From Flectonema sp. DT1601 (lineage: Eukaryota > Euglenozoa > Diplonemea > Diplonemida > Diplonemidae), in NCBI GenBank assembly GCA_964019425.1, contig OZ025860.1:434001-498000 (forward strand): 64,000 nt of DNA. The letters are read 5' to 3'. Below are positions 9,923 to 22,616 of the stretch, piece after piece (within the stretch, counting starts at the first letter, position 1; every line of letters starts with the position of its first letter). The notes below the pieces were generated by a model that saw only the letters and a program-made list of their open reading frames with translations, did not search any database and was not told the DNA's origin. A program made the position numbers and the translations under genes.

Positions 9923-11316
9923 CTTTTTTTTTTTTTTGTTTCCTTCCCCTGGTCCCTTTGTTGTCAAAGAAATAATAAGTAATAATAATAAAACTTTAAA
10001 AAAAACACACAAATTAAATACTATTTCCTTGAGTAATACTTTATATCGATGAGCAGAACACAAAGTCAATGCTACGAGATGTTGGACGGTATCCCAAAAA
10101 ATAAAAGATGAAGAGAAAAGAAGAACAAACTCCGAAAGTTGTGAAACAAAGAAGCCAAAAGCAATGGGAAGCGTGTTTACAAATTCGTAAATATGCCAAC
10201 GACGGTATTCCGTAAAACGCCCATTAGTTGCAACGGCGAGCTGACTGAGATTGAGAACGTATTGGTATTACCCAGCAACAAAAGAGAAAAAGAAGACAAA
10301 AAAACAACAGCAGCATTGAAAAGCTGATTGCAGTCGTTGGAGAATTTTTTTTTTTTTTTTTTTTTTTGTACCGACGTTGTCGGAGAAGAAACCATCATGA
10401 TCATGACCTATTTCCCCCCATGTGCGACAGAATTGTCTGCGTTCAACGAAAAGGTTAAATCTGAAAATAGTTTTTTCTGCAAGTCAAACATTACAAGTCA
10501 CAACTACGCACGCGAAGGGTCCAAACCATCAAAATAGATTTGGCGGGTAGCTCATCAACAAAGACTCAGATGAACAAACCCCTCTTTAGGATATAATAAT
10601 TCGGAAAATAGGAGCAACAAACTAATACTAATCACGCACATAAGAAACACGTTTGCAATTAAAGATAAAAACGGGCTAAAGAAAATGACAGCACACATTT
10701 CTCTTTTTTCTTTTTTTTTTTTTTTGCAGCCACTTGTGGCTGACGACTAAAAAAAAAAAAAAAAAAAAAACGAAAAAGATCGACACTAGCAGAGCAATGC
10801 CGCTGGTGTGAAGGGAAGCAACAATCAAAGAAAAACAAAAAGAACGGAAGGGGGTTGAATGTTTGAATTTGAAAAATACAACCGTTTTGTATCATATTAA
10901 CATAGCGATAGTTTAACAATCTGTTAAGGATACAGTGACTATGATGATGCTTACGAGTGTAACCCATACACCTCCATTCTCTCATCATCAGTTATGGTGT
11001 GGAAGTAAGCCAGACTGAATCACCCCAGTTTGCAAGACTGGAGTGTAGCTACTTTTAGTTTATTTCATTAGAATATAAAAAAAAAAATATGAGGGAGAGG
11101 GAAAAGCAATTAACTTAGTAAAACAAGATTTATCCTGTACAGACAAACCAGTGGCACTCACTTTTGCAGAAAACACAAAACACCCGTTTTAAATTACATA
11201 ACTGATAATGGAGAAATGGCGATCTCGATAACCCTGATGACTATTAATAGCATCAGTGTACAGATGATGATGTGAAGGTCTGATGGCCTCCTCCGTTTTA
11301 TCAAAAAAAAAAAAAA
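9923..11316. other. intergenic with homopolymers and small hairpins
   Basis: No supported gene. It contains T and A runs (10345-10367, 10716-10725, 10750-10770), hairpin CCGAC-GTT-GTCGG at 10371-10383, hairpin CAGCCA-CTTG-TGGCTG at 10727-10742 between a T run and an A run, and a dispersed-repeat copy at about 10860-10990 related to 6390-6560. Confidence 0.6.
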
Positions 11317-12744
11317 TTAGTTTTTAGAAATCGTAATCATCGTTACCGCAACTCCCAAAAGAGTAAAAGCACCACCAAGTTTAATAAAATTATTTCTTCC
11401 AGTGATTTCCTTAAATACAAAAACTCCCCAAAATGCCGAAACAAGACCAGGACCAGTAGTCACAAGAGGAAATGAAGTAACCAAACCTAAATTAGTATTC
11501 GCAACAAACCACATAATGTCAGCAACAGCCCACATCACACCTGATATAAAAGCTGGTAAGATTAATTCAGAATAATTAATATCGGAGTTAATACGAGGAG
11601 ACCACTGCTTAGCGATACTATAGAAGATTAAATAGGCTGTTGAGGTTACGAAGATGCCACAAAAGTGAGAGAAGACATAATCTAATCCATTATCAGAATA
11701 GTGATGTATATATTTGCTGCTAAACTTATCAGCGTGATCTGATAGGTATGTTGGAGGATCGAAGTTTACTCCGTACAGAACTCCTGATATGATTGAAAGA
11801 ATGATTCCAATTGGTTTTCTCCATTTACCAAGAAATTGGTCGAAGTGAGCAGTTGTTGAAACATCTAAGGCGGAATCTTCGTATGATTCAGAACTTGATT
11901 TTTTTATATTCTTTGAATTGGTTGATAGAAGACCTTCGTTTACGTTTTCACAATCTTCTTCATCTTCAGTCCCGTCTTCACTGTTAGATGGAGTTGATGA
12001 GTTGTAGTCAAGCGTTGGTTCAATCGATGCAAATGCGAAAATAGCAACCGTTGCGATGGCAACACCAACAACATTAAGAACAGGTTTATCAACGGACTCT
12101 TTGTTCAATCCGAATAAACCGAATTTTCCTGAAGACCATCCCGCAACCATATTAGCAGCTCCCCAAATGCAAAGACCTAATGAAAGTCCGATACACTTAA
12201 TGATTGGTACTGCTAGGATGTTTCCAGTACACCAGAGAAATCCTCCGAACATCGCGAGAGGTTGAAAGTCAGGAGAACCTCTAAAGAGTTGAACAATAAT
12301 TCCAGCGATCATAATAGCGCTACACAGGATCCATTGAAAGAAGATTCCGTTACCAGTCTCACATGTTTTTACAGGAACAAAGTTAGAACCAAAAAACAAA
12401 ATCGCAACCAAAGCACAAATATACCCCAGAGTTGAGTTCTTCGTGTGAGTTGCGCAACCCGCTGAGATGTTGTCTCCACAACCGTCGTCACTACAAGTTA
12501 GGTTTGAACACAGACCTGTATAGCAATCATTGTTGCTGGCACAGGTTAAGTTCGATGCATCCATGTCAATACCCCTAACACAGACTTTTTGGTTTGTTTC
12601 ACTGATAAAGACTTGTCTTTTACATTCTAAGTCGGAACACTTGTCACCATCCCATGTCAATAATTCACCACATCCCTTGGAACTAACTCCAACTAACAAC
12701 ACTGTGATCAATATCCCAAAACGGGGTATTAAATTTTTATTCAT
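11317..12744 (-). CDS. TMEM144-type multi-pass transporter-like membrane protein
   Basis: 475 residues from the ATG at 12744. A signal peptide (MNKNLIPRFGILITVLLVGV) is followed by a Cys-rich luminal or extracellular segment to about residue 100. About ten membrane helices then begin near residue 107. The core GFLWCTGNILAVPIIKCIG and GLSLGLCIWGAANMVAGW is characteristic of the TMEM144 family, distant relatives of drug/metabolite transporters. A long acidic Ser-rich cytosolic loop splits the bundle into two halves of about five helices. The second half includes VSGVLYGVNFDPP-like and MWAVADIMWFVANTNLG segments. TMEM144 is thought to be a sugar or carbohydrate carrier, but the substrate here is unknown. 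The Cys-rich N-terminal extension is longer than I would expect for the family. Confidence 0.88.
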   Translation of the reverse strand: MNKNLIPRFGILITVLLVGVSSKGCGELLTWDGDKCSDLECKRQVFISETNQKVCVRGIDMDASNLTCASNNDCYTGLCSNLTCSDDGCGDNISAGCATHTKNSTLGYICALVAILFFGSNFVPVKTCETGNGIFFQWILCSAIMIAGIIVQLFRGSPDFQPLAMFGGFLWCTGNILAVPIIKCIGLSLGLCIWGAANMVAGWSSGKFGLFGLNKESVDKPVLNVVGVAIATVAIFAFASIEPTLDYNSSTPSNSEDGTEDEEDCENVNEGLLSTNSKNIKKSSSESYEDSALDVSTTAHFDQFLGKWRKPIGIILSIISGVLYGVNFDPPTYLSDHADKFSSKYIHHYSDNGLDYVFSHFCGIFVTSTAYLIFYSIAKQWSPRINSDINYSELILPAFISGVMWAVADIMWFVANTNLGLVTSFPLVTTGPGLVSAFWGVFVFKEITGRNNFIKLGGAFTLLGVAVTMITISKN

Positions 12745-13207
12745 TTTTTTTTTTTTTTTTGCTTTTATATTGATATCTTTGTTGAAAATGAAAAAATTAG
12801 TGTTTTATTGGTTTTTTTTGGTTTTTTGTTTTTTTTTTTCCATAAGCAAGAACAATAGCACAAATAACAGTAGTACTACCAGTTGTTTTTTACTACTAGG
12901 CGTTGAATAATACAAATAAATAAATAAAATTTAAAAAAAAAAAACTAGTAATCTATTTGATCTAAGACGTAACAATTTCGAAAGTTTTTTTTTAAAAAAA
13001 AAACAAAAAAAAACTTTCATCACAACCATCCCTCACAGTGATAAAACTGGAGAATGAATTCATCGCTGAGGGAAAGTATTTATTCAGCAGAAATACCCTT
13101 GACGTTATCAGATGTGTAAAACTACACGGGAGTACATAAACATAAAGCTTTGCGTACCTCCCATTATTGAGAGGGTTTGAATGAGAGCAGGCTTCTTTTG
13201 AGGGATG
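12745..13207. other. intergenic
   Basis: No gene seen. A T run precedes the transporter start (12746-12760). A near-perfect inverted pair, GAAAGTTTTTTTTT and AAAAAAAAACTTTC, lies at about 12979-13018 and could fold into an A-T stem. Confidence 0.5.
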
Positions 13208-14623
13208 TTATTGTCCCCCCAGTGTTGGATTTGTTTTTACTAACCAGTCCATCCATCGCTGTCTGTCATCAGGTTCCATTGAGAGTACCCAGCGATGACG
13301 TGCTGTTGCGAGAAATAGAAGATCTGGTCGATTGTGACCAACTCCCGCTTTTTGAAGTTCAGATGATACGATCTCATCTGTGACAACTCCGTCAAGGGAT
13401 GCCAACATTAAAACGTTTTGATTGTTTTTAGTAAGAGCTGAGTACACTCTTCTAACAACTGTTCCTTCTCCTGAAAGAGTTTGAACTTTTAACTTACACA
13501 CAGTTCCTTCTGTCCTACCCGCTGCTACCTGATAAACTGAAGCAGGAGCACTGTAAGGATCCATATAATATGGTGATGGCATTAGTTGAGCTCCGTTAGG
13601 TCCGATGTTAGCACTTGCTTCTCCAGTGAATTGTTTGCCTGAGGCAGTTTGACTGGCGAATCGATCTCCCAAATCACGTCTTCGAGTTGCCAAGTTCTCT
13701 CTCGCCTCTTCTCGACCTTTAACAACATTTCGTAAAGTATCGTTCATATCGTTTATTTGTTTTCTTAAATTTGAAGGTTTCAGTTGCTGAGTTACACTGC
13801 AGTCGTGGTGGTCTTCTTTTGCTTTTACGACTTCGAGTTGGATTTCTGTCTCTCGCAGTTTATTTTGCATGGCGTTCATTTTTGATCGAAGAGATCTATT
13901 TTCTTCTCTTAAGAATTCGAGAGCTTCATCTCCGAGACTCGTTCCTGTCGCATGTGATCTGATATCTGACATATGACTTGGGCTGATATTTTGATTATGA
14001 GCAGGTGACCTTGAAGCTGGTCCAGTCTGAGGTAGTTGTGCGTACTGTCCAGGTATCGCGTTACTTCTCATTCGAAGTTCTTCACTTACTTGAAGCAGCT
14101 GTCGACGAAGTTCTTGGTTATGACTTTCAGACTCGTGAAGTTTCTGACCAAGTTGTTCAACTTGTTTTTGTTTATCATCAATTATCTTTATTAGTTCATT
14201 GGAGTTTTGATTTGTTGTATTAGGAACTTGACTGGTTCTTTTCTTACGAGTTCCAGAATAAACATTTGGAGCAACACTTCCCTGGTATGACGTATTTGCA
14301 TCAGGGATCGAACCTTTTGATGAAGGAGAAGAAGGTTCTTCATAAGCCACATATACGTAATCATTTGCCTTTAGTCCGGCAGCTGCTGGTGTCTTGTCTG
14401 TTCGAAGTTCGTCAGTTGGGGTTCCACCATTAGATTTGAATAAGCGATACCCTGCAGGGAGTCCTCCACCATGAGAGTCAACACCCAGTATTTGTGCCAA
14501 CCGCTGTAGCTGTCTTGGGGCGTCAATCCTTCTTGAGTTGTCTAGCTGCCAATTATTACCATGCGTGCCGTCTGTTCTGATACCGCCCATAACATCTGGG
14601 TCTCCCGTAATTTTCACCAACAT
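13208..14623 (-). CDS. coiled-coil protein with a PH-like C-terminal domain
   Basis: 471 residues from the ATG at 14623. The first 100 or so form a compact region (HGGGLPAGYRLFKSNGG, ANDYVYVAYEE) of no family I can name. A Ser/Pro linker follows, then two coiled coils: about residues 140-180, with heptads around KQKQVEQLGQKLHESESHNQ, and about 225-330. The last 95 residues alternate short hydrophobic strands (GTVCKLKVQTLSGEGTVVRR, NNQNVLMLASLDG) and end in an amphipathic helix, DDRQRWMDWLVKTNP. That Trp-containing helix is the usual close of a PH fold. I infer a cytosolic scaffold or adaptor, possibly lipid-binding. Function unknown. Confidence 0.75.
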   Translation of the reverse strand: MLVKITGDPDVMGGIRTDGTHGNNWQLDNSRRIDAPRQLQRLAQILGVDSHGGGLPAGYRLFKSNGGTPTDELRTDKTPAAAGLKANDYVYVAYEEPSSPSSKGSIPDANTSYQGSVAPNVYSGTRKKRTSQVPNTTNQNSNELIKIIDDKQKQVEQLGQKLHESESHNQELRRQLLQVSEELRMRSNAIPGQYAQLPQTGPASRSPAHNQNISPSHMSDIRSHATGTSLGDEALEFLREENRSLRSKMNAMQNKLRETEIQLEVVKAKEDHHDCSVTQQLKPSNLRKQINDMNDTLRNVVKGREEARENLATRRRDLGDRFASQTASGKQFTGEASANIGPNGAQLMPSPYYMDPYSAPASVYQVAAGRTEGTVCKLKVQTLSGEGTVVRRVYSALTKNNQNVLMLASLDGVVTDEIVSSELQKAGVGHNRPDLLFLATARHRWVLSMEPDDRQRWMDWLVKTNPTLGGQ

Positions 14624-15948
14624 ATTATTATTACTTTATATACTCGGGTAACACCTGTGTGGATATACTTTAGTTTGAGACAAAGGATTGCAACACTGAT
14701 TTCAAAAAAAAGAAGAAGAAAAAACCAAAACTACAACAGGTAGGTATTTGCATGCTATGTTGTGGTACACTGCTGGGTAATTATAAAAATTATTAATTAT
14801 TATAATTCTGTTTTGAGAAAACTATTTTCGTCCTCACGATACACATGTATTTCCAAAATCCGAAGTTTCCCTTTTTTTTTTTTTTTTTTTTTCACTAAAG
14901 GTACGCATTTTCAAGCTCAAAAGGAACAACAATTTCTCCGACATGGTGGGGGAAAAAAAAAAAAAAATAAATAATAATAATTTACCAACGTTTAAGGAAA
15001 CAATAACCCGTACTGTTTCCTCAACAGAATATATAAAAAAATAAAGTGGCTGACCCCAATTGTTGTTAACAAATTTTTTTTTTTTACGAGATTAGACAAG
15101 ACGGTTGTCAAGCTTTTTACTTTGTGACTATTAATCACGTCGTCTTGTTGTTAAGCATCTGATTATTATATTTGGCATTGAAGTGAGCCTACAGTTGTTT
15201 GTTTTTATTCATTTTACAGAAACAACCAGAAATAAAGATATCAGTAGTAATATGAGCGAATCACCAAATCTGATTTAAAAAAGGATGAAGAGGGAAGCTA
15301 ACCTCTTCCTACGTAGTACTGGATTTTTTTTAGCTACGATTATTAATGCGAAGTATTTACGCATTAATATGAACAAGAAACAAAAAAAAAAAAAAAAAAA
15401 AAAAGAGTAGATACCCAACAGATGAATTTTTTCAGACAGGAACCCCTCCCATCAGAATAAGTTTCTGTTTCAATATCGTAAAAAACACAATAAGTTACAC
15501 GACGACACTCGGATGAAAAAAATAATTATCCCTTTTTTTTTTTTTTTTTTTTTTTTTCTTCTTCTCTACAAAAACTGAATTCTCTGATCTCTTACAGCAA
15601 ATGATAAACATTCCCTGCATAATATAACTCACGTGAAGCAGCAGTTTGGAGACATAGTAGGCAGCTAGAAGTTGTTGACAAAAAGTACTCTTCCATTTTT
15701 ATGTTTTTTTTTTTTTTTTTTTTTTTTTTTTCCCGTCTTCTTGTCATTTGAACATAAACTGGATGAAAGATGGAGATGGATGGGGAAAAAAAAAAAAAAT
15801 AAAAAAAAACGAATTTTGGCTTTAACTTCATGAAGCCAAAATGGATTAAAAAATAAATAAAAAGGGTCTGAAAACGTATCGGAGTCTCAGATACTCCGCT
15901 TTCATTTCCTCAATACAATTTCTAGTACGGCAGCTATTCGAAAGCTGA
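14624..15948. other. intergenic with many long A/T runs
   Basis: About 1.3 kb with no gene I can support. Long T or A runs occur at about 14871-14892, 14955-14967, 15382-15404, 15533-15557 and 15705-15730. The right-hand end is the 3' flank of the surface-protein gene. Confidence 0.6.
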
Positions 15949-18900
15949 CTACACTTCTGGATGAGCGTCCTCGTCAGAACCTTCTGCATCAACTGCTTCA
16001 ATTTCCTCATCATCATCATCGACAAAGATATCTTCGTCACCATTTCCCAGAGGCTGTGTTGTAAATATTATCTTACTCTATGCAATACTCATCATGTTAC
16101 TCAAATTCAAATTAAAAAAGAACATACCGCAGGTCCGTAAGGATTTCTGTATCGACTTGTTGAGATCCATCCCTTTGTATGCGCGACGTAAGCGAGTGCT
16201 GTTGTTTTGTTTGTTTGTTTTATAATTTGGAGATGCTGTCCTTCTATTGATTGGGACTGTTTTGAGAAATTGAGGGGGTGAAATAAAGAAAAAGAGGGGG
16301 GGGGGGAATACACACCTAACACTAAAGCGATAACTAGCAAAACGACGACAACAGTAGTGCCAGAACCACCACTGGATTTGTTATCTTTTTTATTATTATC
16401 AACTGGAGCGTTAGTTGTCTTCGATGCTGGAGCTAACGTGTCCGGACGGTTGGTTGTAGCAGACGTTGGGTTTGGTGTCTTAGGAGGAGCAACAGTAGGA
16501 TTCGGTGTTGAAATTACATGATGAGTACCTGTTGGAACTGGTGTCGGAGCTGGTGTTGGCTGTGGTGTTGGAGGTGGTGTAACAACCTTAATAGGAGGTG
16601 AGGTTGGTATTGGAGTCACGTCCTTCTTGTATGGACACTTTCCATCAACAGGTGGTAACATATTAATACAAGCAACACATCCAATACCAAAATTACACTC
16701 TCCTCCCCAATAACAAAGACCAGAACTGTCACAACCTCCGACACTTGTTTTGTAAATTAGATCTCCTTTCGAGGTGTCAATAGGAAGGCCGATTTTGAAG
16801 TCTGTATGAGCTCCGTCTCGGCTCTTGAATGACGAAGCCTCAATAAGTAATTCATACTCAGTATCCCAACTAAGAGGATAATGACTACCGATATTCGCAA
16901 ATGTATAAGTAGCGACAATATCGTCTTCGTAATTCATGATTACGATATCGAGATACTCTCCTGTCGTTTTATCTTTAATACGGACAGCCTTTCCATCCTG
17001 ATCTGAAAGACTTTTATCAACTGGGGCAGAGAACGCAATTCTGAGTTCAATCGGTTCCGTTGCTGAAATCTTATTGCCACTGATTGGCTCGATTGATGAT
17101 ATTTTGTATTCCGGACCTACTGCACCTTTAGTAGTGGCTTGAACTTCGAATTCAAAAGGAACACAAAAGACACCTCCACTTGTAACTAAGTCTGTCAAAT
17201 AATTTGGTATTTCGTCAGGGTTTGACATATCTAAAACATAAGTACCAGGTTTTAGTTCTGGAACAGTCAGGTATGATGATGCGGTGAATTCACCGTTGAT
17301 ATCAAGTTCACCATCACCGACTGCAATAGGGACAATGAACTCATTAAGATCCAATAGCTCAAAGTGAAGATTAAATAAAATGAAATCATAACGCATAATT
17401 ATAGTAACGTCAGCAGACTCCACGTCATCACCAACAACGAACTGCATTGGAACCCCACTTGCGTTGTGTGAAAAATAGTATGATGAGACTTTAACGTTCA
17501 ACCCTTCAGAGGTGATGTGGTAAACATCTTTTACTTGCTCAACATTTGTATCAGCAGAAGGGCATGTCGTGTATTGTTCAATTTGTTTATTACGCATGAT
17601 TCCAACTGAGTAATCAAATGTAGTTTGTGCAGCCCATTCATCACAATCTGTTAAAGAAGAATAGTCACCATGTCTGTCTTCATCACTCAGAAGTACTTTA
17701 ATGTCGTATGGTTTCGTAGTAGCGTCAATCACGTTGAATGACAGTGTTTCAACATGTGTGTTTTTAGTAGTCTTTGTTTGTTTGATTTCTCCATCATATT
17801 CTATCTCCAGATCTATATCAACTTTTGTATTGTGAGTATGAGTCCAAACCCTAACGAAACCATCGACTTCCAATCGAACAGAGTGCGGAGGCAACGGATC
17901 AGCTTGCAAAAAATTAAAATGATTTCCCATAAATAAAAATCTCTCCTTTGAAGAATCTTCAGTCATATCAAAAGGAAAATTATTTTGAGCAGGACACTCA
18001 TTAGTTATCACATGAACTGGTTCTGGGGTCATTGGAGCAGCAGTCTCACCAGGTGGTTCTGGTGTTGGTACCGCGGTCGGTACCGGTGTATCAGAAAAGT
18101 TTTTAATTGATAAGTGCAATGAATAATGACTACATTTAAATAAATTATCCACACCATCAGCATCATCAGAGGTAAACACGAAAGAATAAACTCCAGCAGA
18201 AAACGTCAAGTATAAATAATCTCTATCAAGGTATCTCTGAGGGTAATAATTTTCGTATAATCCGCCAATTTCTTTTGTTACGTGAAAGTGAAGCGATGCA
18301 GTTTCGAATGTAGAATACATGTCGAATTCAACTCTGCCACCTTTGTCACCAAAAATCCAAGTGATAGTTTCAGTTATACCCTTGTATGTAGTTCCATCTT
18401 CACTTCCGATTATTAAATTTCTGATGTCATGTCCGTGTGAAACCGGTTCTTTTGGAAATTCTCTCACAGCATCACATGGTTTTATTCCCAATTCTTCTTT
18501 TTGAATTACTGCATAAGGTACGATTGATATTTCGAATGGGTTGCTAGCACAGCTGATTCTTTGTGGCATTGTTTTTAATGAGTCAGCTCCAACTTCTTGA
18601 ACAGCATCGTATTTTAAGAGAATGACATATTTACCTGCGTCGAGTGGAACTACCACGGCCTCACCTTCTCTCGAGGTTATGTCGTGTACGTTTGGTATTC
18701 TTGTTCCATCATCATTTCTCTTGGAAATGACAATAAAAACAGATACGTCTTTAATATGTTCTGATGGTGGTACCCAAATTCTCAAAATGACTTTCTCAGT
18801 AACCGTAAACTGAGTCGCGTCTTGGAAGTGTTTGCTGTCAACGCGAACTTCTCCCAAAGCGTGGATTTCATTCTTAACAAGTTGACCAGGAATGTTTAAG

Positions 18901-21725
18901 TTTTTACTTAAAAACTGATGCATGCAATTGTGACCCGCTGCTGCATTCTTACCAGGTCGGTAGAGCTCGTCCATGTATATTTCCAATCGATAACTTTGAC
19001 ATAGCGGAGCAGCAGTGGCCTCAATAATACGAAGTTGGTACATTCCAGGGTTGATGATTGCCCGTAGCTTATCTCCGTTGAATGTCGACTTCGGAGTGTA
19101 CGGAGTACAATCTTCACAAGAAGCGTAGTCAACAGAGCATCCACAGAGTAGAAGATTAACACTGCCGTGTTTGAAATTATAGTGAATTACAGATTTAAAT
19201 TCAGTCTCCTTCTCAACTTTGAAATTGAATGGAGTCATACGAACAGCAGTACGAAGATCGCTAACTTTTGTACTAAAATTATCAACGAGAGTGTACGGCA
19301 TTGGAAGAGACACGTCTGTGTACACATTTGAAGGAACCTTCCCTTCGCAATCTAATTGTGTCGGACCTGCATCACTGCTGAACGCTGGAGCGATTGAGAA
19401 TTGCATTATAAAGTACTGACAGAAAGTGTCAGTCTTCTGAAGCTCTAAGTGAAGTGTGTATGTCTCACCAGCTTTAAGGTTAATTAGAATAAAAGGATCT
19501 CTTCCTTCGCCTACTTTTGGTTTTTCTACCTCCTTATCGCTGCTGTCTGTGACTTGCATGTCGAGAGCTAAAGTATACTCTGCTACGACGTGAAGAACGC
19601 TTTCCGTGATTACTTTAAAAGTAATCGCGTGTTTTCCATCTTTCGGTATTGTAAAACGTTCATTCATGTGAACATATCCACTGTCTGCTATGCCATCATC
19701 CCCACCGGTGGCGATGGTTGAAGGGAGTGGTCGTGCAACAGGACACGTGACTTCAACTTCTGCAGGCTCTATTTCAATAACTAAACTATAAGGTGTGAAC
19801 TTTGGAATATCTTTATAGTATTCTGGGAAGTCATCTGCGAGTTCCTTTTGTTGTTGTGTTGGACCAGTTTCAAGAACCAAAACATAATAACCCGGTTGAA
19901 GTATTGTATCTAATGTTGACGCACGTTGACCACATTTCGATAAGATAAGTTCATCTTCCTGTACAAGCTCACCCTCTTTCTTTGGGTATACGATTATTTG
20001 AATATCCCCAATGATGAAATCTCTCTCAGCAGTAACAGAGAAAGACGACGGCTGTTTAACTTCGAATGAAAAAGAACCGAGTCCCTCTTGTTCCCAACCA
20101 GCTGACTTGTGATAATATTTTCCTTCGAAGGACATCTGCCAAGGTTTCTCAAGGATTTTATCAAAAGGAATATCCGGAGTTTTGTTTTCTCCCCAACTGT
20201 CAGTTTTTTGATCAATCGGATGCTGAACAACATCCAACCTGCACATAAATGAATCGCAAAACTGTGTCAACTCATTCTCATCGAGTTCGTTATCGAAGTT
20301 TATAATGTTACTTTCAGTAAACCAAATTTCATAAGTTTGATCAGGTAACAATGTCAATACAATACCAGATGGCTCTACTTGTGTTAGAGTATTGTCTTCA
20401 AAAGACTGAGCGATTAATTTTTTATTTCCTCCTCCATCAGGAATCACCCAAACGGTTGTCAAGATTGACTCTGTTGGATGAGCAACAGAAAGCCTCATAA
20501 GACTTCGAACTGTTGGTTTGAATATAGTTTTTTGAACACCTGTTGTACGATTCATCGATACCGTTTGATGCAAATGAACTGAATGTAATACAGCATCATA
20601 GTATCCAGGAGTATTAGTCAGATCCTCAGGAAGAGGTATGGAATCGCAGTTCAGAGGATCCTCTTCTTCTTGAACTTGAGAGAGAGTAATCTTTACATTA
20701 TATGGAAGTATTAATCCAACTTCATTTTCTGTTGATAAAAAGTATTGCGGACGTTTAAACAACCAAAGTTTGTACGATCCAATCCTCTGTTCAGCAGCAG
20801 TAGCAGCATCCCTTGAAGATAAGACTGTTTGAAGGATGAATGTGTTTTGCCATTGTCCTCGAGACGCTGCGGCGATTAGAAATTTTCCATGGACATCTTC
20901 ACGTGCGAGACAGTCTTCAAATGACTCATCAGTACCGCAGAGGTTTAGATTAAACGTATCCGTTGTGATGATGGCAGTGCAGTCTCCGTTCATCATGAAA
21001 TCAGTTGAAAAAACAACTCGAATCAACCATTCTCCCCTTCTTCCTTTATTATGAGGAATTGAGATTGGAATGTAATTTTGATTATCTGATGTTTGCAAAA
21101 ATTCAACCTCATCAGATTTCGGTGTCACAGTTCCAACAGCTTCCCAAGAGTACAATTCCTTAGTTGGAGGACTCTCTATAGTGAGTGATTCAATAGCAGA
21201 AGTCGAGGCTACTGGAACTTCAAATAGCTTGTCGTACATCTTCTCAAAACAATAAGTCATTTCTAAGTGAACTGTTGGACATTCCTCATGGTCATCAGCA
21301 AGCATATACTTAAATCTCACAATAGTTCTGGTCGTGTCGGGAGTGAATCCCAAGAACATCGATTTCTCAAAACCACTCGATGACTCCCTACTGTGAACAA
21401 CTGTTCCATTTGCTCTAACATTCTGAAGAACCATTTCAACGCCTTTCTTTGGAGCTACGGTTATTCTTAATAGCATGTTTGTTTTTATGTTATTTAAATG
21501 CATGTCACGCACAACATATCTCCTATTTTCGTCATACTGCTCTCCAGGTGCACCAGGTTCAAGTCTGTACTCGCCAGTTATATGAATTTCCCTATGCTCC
21601 ATTCGTTCAATTTCGGCTATCAAATCGAGATCGGATGGAAGTTGACTTTTTAAACATGGGTCACTCGCATAGGCAACTGCTGCCATTATCGAAAATAGGA
21701 TCGAAATCCTCATTTTAACTACCAT
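15949..21725 (-). CDS. very large type I surface protein, three exons
   Basis: Proposed exons on the minus strand are 21725-16316, 16198-16128 and 16053-15949, giving 1,861 residues. A signal peptide (RISILFSIMAAVAYAS) starts a long beta-rich ectodomain of many loosely similar modules with paired Cys. Near residues 1538-1655 lies a bacterial-Ig/SbsA-like domain (PISGNKISATEPIELRIAFS). A Cys-rich EGF-like knot (CDSSGLCYWGGECNFGIGC) and a Pro/Thr stalk follow, then one membrane helix near residue 1790. Without splicing the frame runs into intron sequence. With two GT-AG introns the helix reads through LVLALAYVAHTKGW into a tail containing YRNPYG and a run of Asp/Glu ending DAHPEV, just before a stop. 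Exon phases fit exactly (5,410 + 71 + 105 = 5,586 nt). An alternative start is the Met at 21713. Ligand unknown. Confidence 0.8.
16054..16127 (-). other. intron 2 of the surface-protein gene
   Basis: 74 nt, donor GCG|GTATGTTC and acceptor CAACACAG|CCTCTG. Removing it joins a Pro-rich juxtamembrane segment in frame to a 34-residue acidic tail. The same donor type (GTATGT) and size are seen in the hAT transposase intron. Confidence 0.75.
16199..16315 (-). other. intron 1 of the surface-protein gene
   Basis: 117 nt, donor G|GTGTGTATT and acceptor CAACAG|CACTCG. Other AG sites lie upstream, for example after AAAACAG. This one is chosen because it continues the membrane helix with hydrophobic residues and sets the phase needed by the last exon. 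Confidence 0.65.
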
Positions 21726-22226
21726 TTATCTGTGTTATAAAATACGAATGTATGGTGGGGTGGATCACGTAATATTTAAATCGACCACCTCTCATCACAT
21801 CGTGTAAGGGATTAGTGTCACCGTGAGTCCTTTATAGAAGGATGGGATACGGTAGGCATCGTCCTTTTTTTTTTTTTTTTTTTTTTTTTTTCCATTCTTC
21901 CAAGCGAGAAAATTTACTCACGAGATTTTTTAATTCCTGTTTACAGTAACCAAAGTAAAGAATTCGCACAGAGGAGGAGGAGTAACACAAAAATTAAATT
22001 TCTTTGATGCATCCAAGTTTTTAAAAAAAAAAATGAAAAGAGAAAAGAAGTATCAGTCAACGACGGATAGGCCAACAAAACATGTACCCAGTTGCTCAAG
22101 AACTGAGTTGCACAGGAAGTGCATCATCCTTCAACGGGAACGCACATATTTCTCGCGACTAATAACATCGTTAGACTGCAATAATTTGGAAGCCAACAAA
22201 GAAAGGAAAGATAAATAAATCGGGTG

Positions 22227-22260
<34 letters not shown>

Positions 22261-22616
22261 AGCCATGACAATCTTACAACAAAGAGCAAGCTAACTAAAA
22301 TGCGAAAAAAAAATACTGATAGTCGTAAACAAACCTAAACAAAAACAACTGGTTCAAAGGAACAAAAAAAAAAAAAAAATCGGCAAACTTCACCTTTTTA
22401 CTTACTCACACTTATATTTTGTTTGTGCGCAACCAGTACAAAATCCTAATAAAGGAATAGGTTAGTTACGCTGCCACAATTCTCTTTCTACCGAACAATG
22501 GGTTTGTAGGTACAAAAAAAAAAAAGAGAAAAAAAAAAAACCTACGCTCTATTTTGAAGAAACTATTACACGACAACAACCGTACACCACAACCCAGTTA
22601 AGATACACGTAGTAGA
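21726..22616. other. intergenic with long homopolymers
   Basis: No gene seen. T run at about 21864-21889 and A runs at about 22226-22258, 22363-22378 and 22514-22541. A short plus-strand open frame (22033-22218) has no recognisable domain and I do not call it. Confidence 0.6.
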
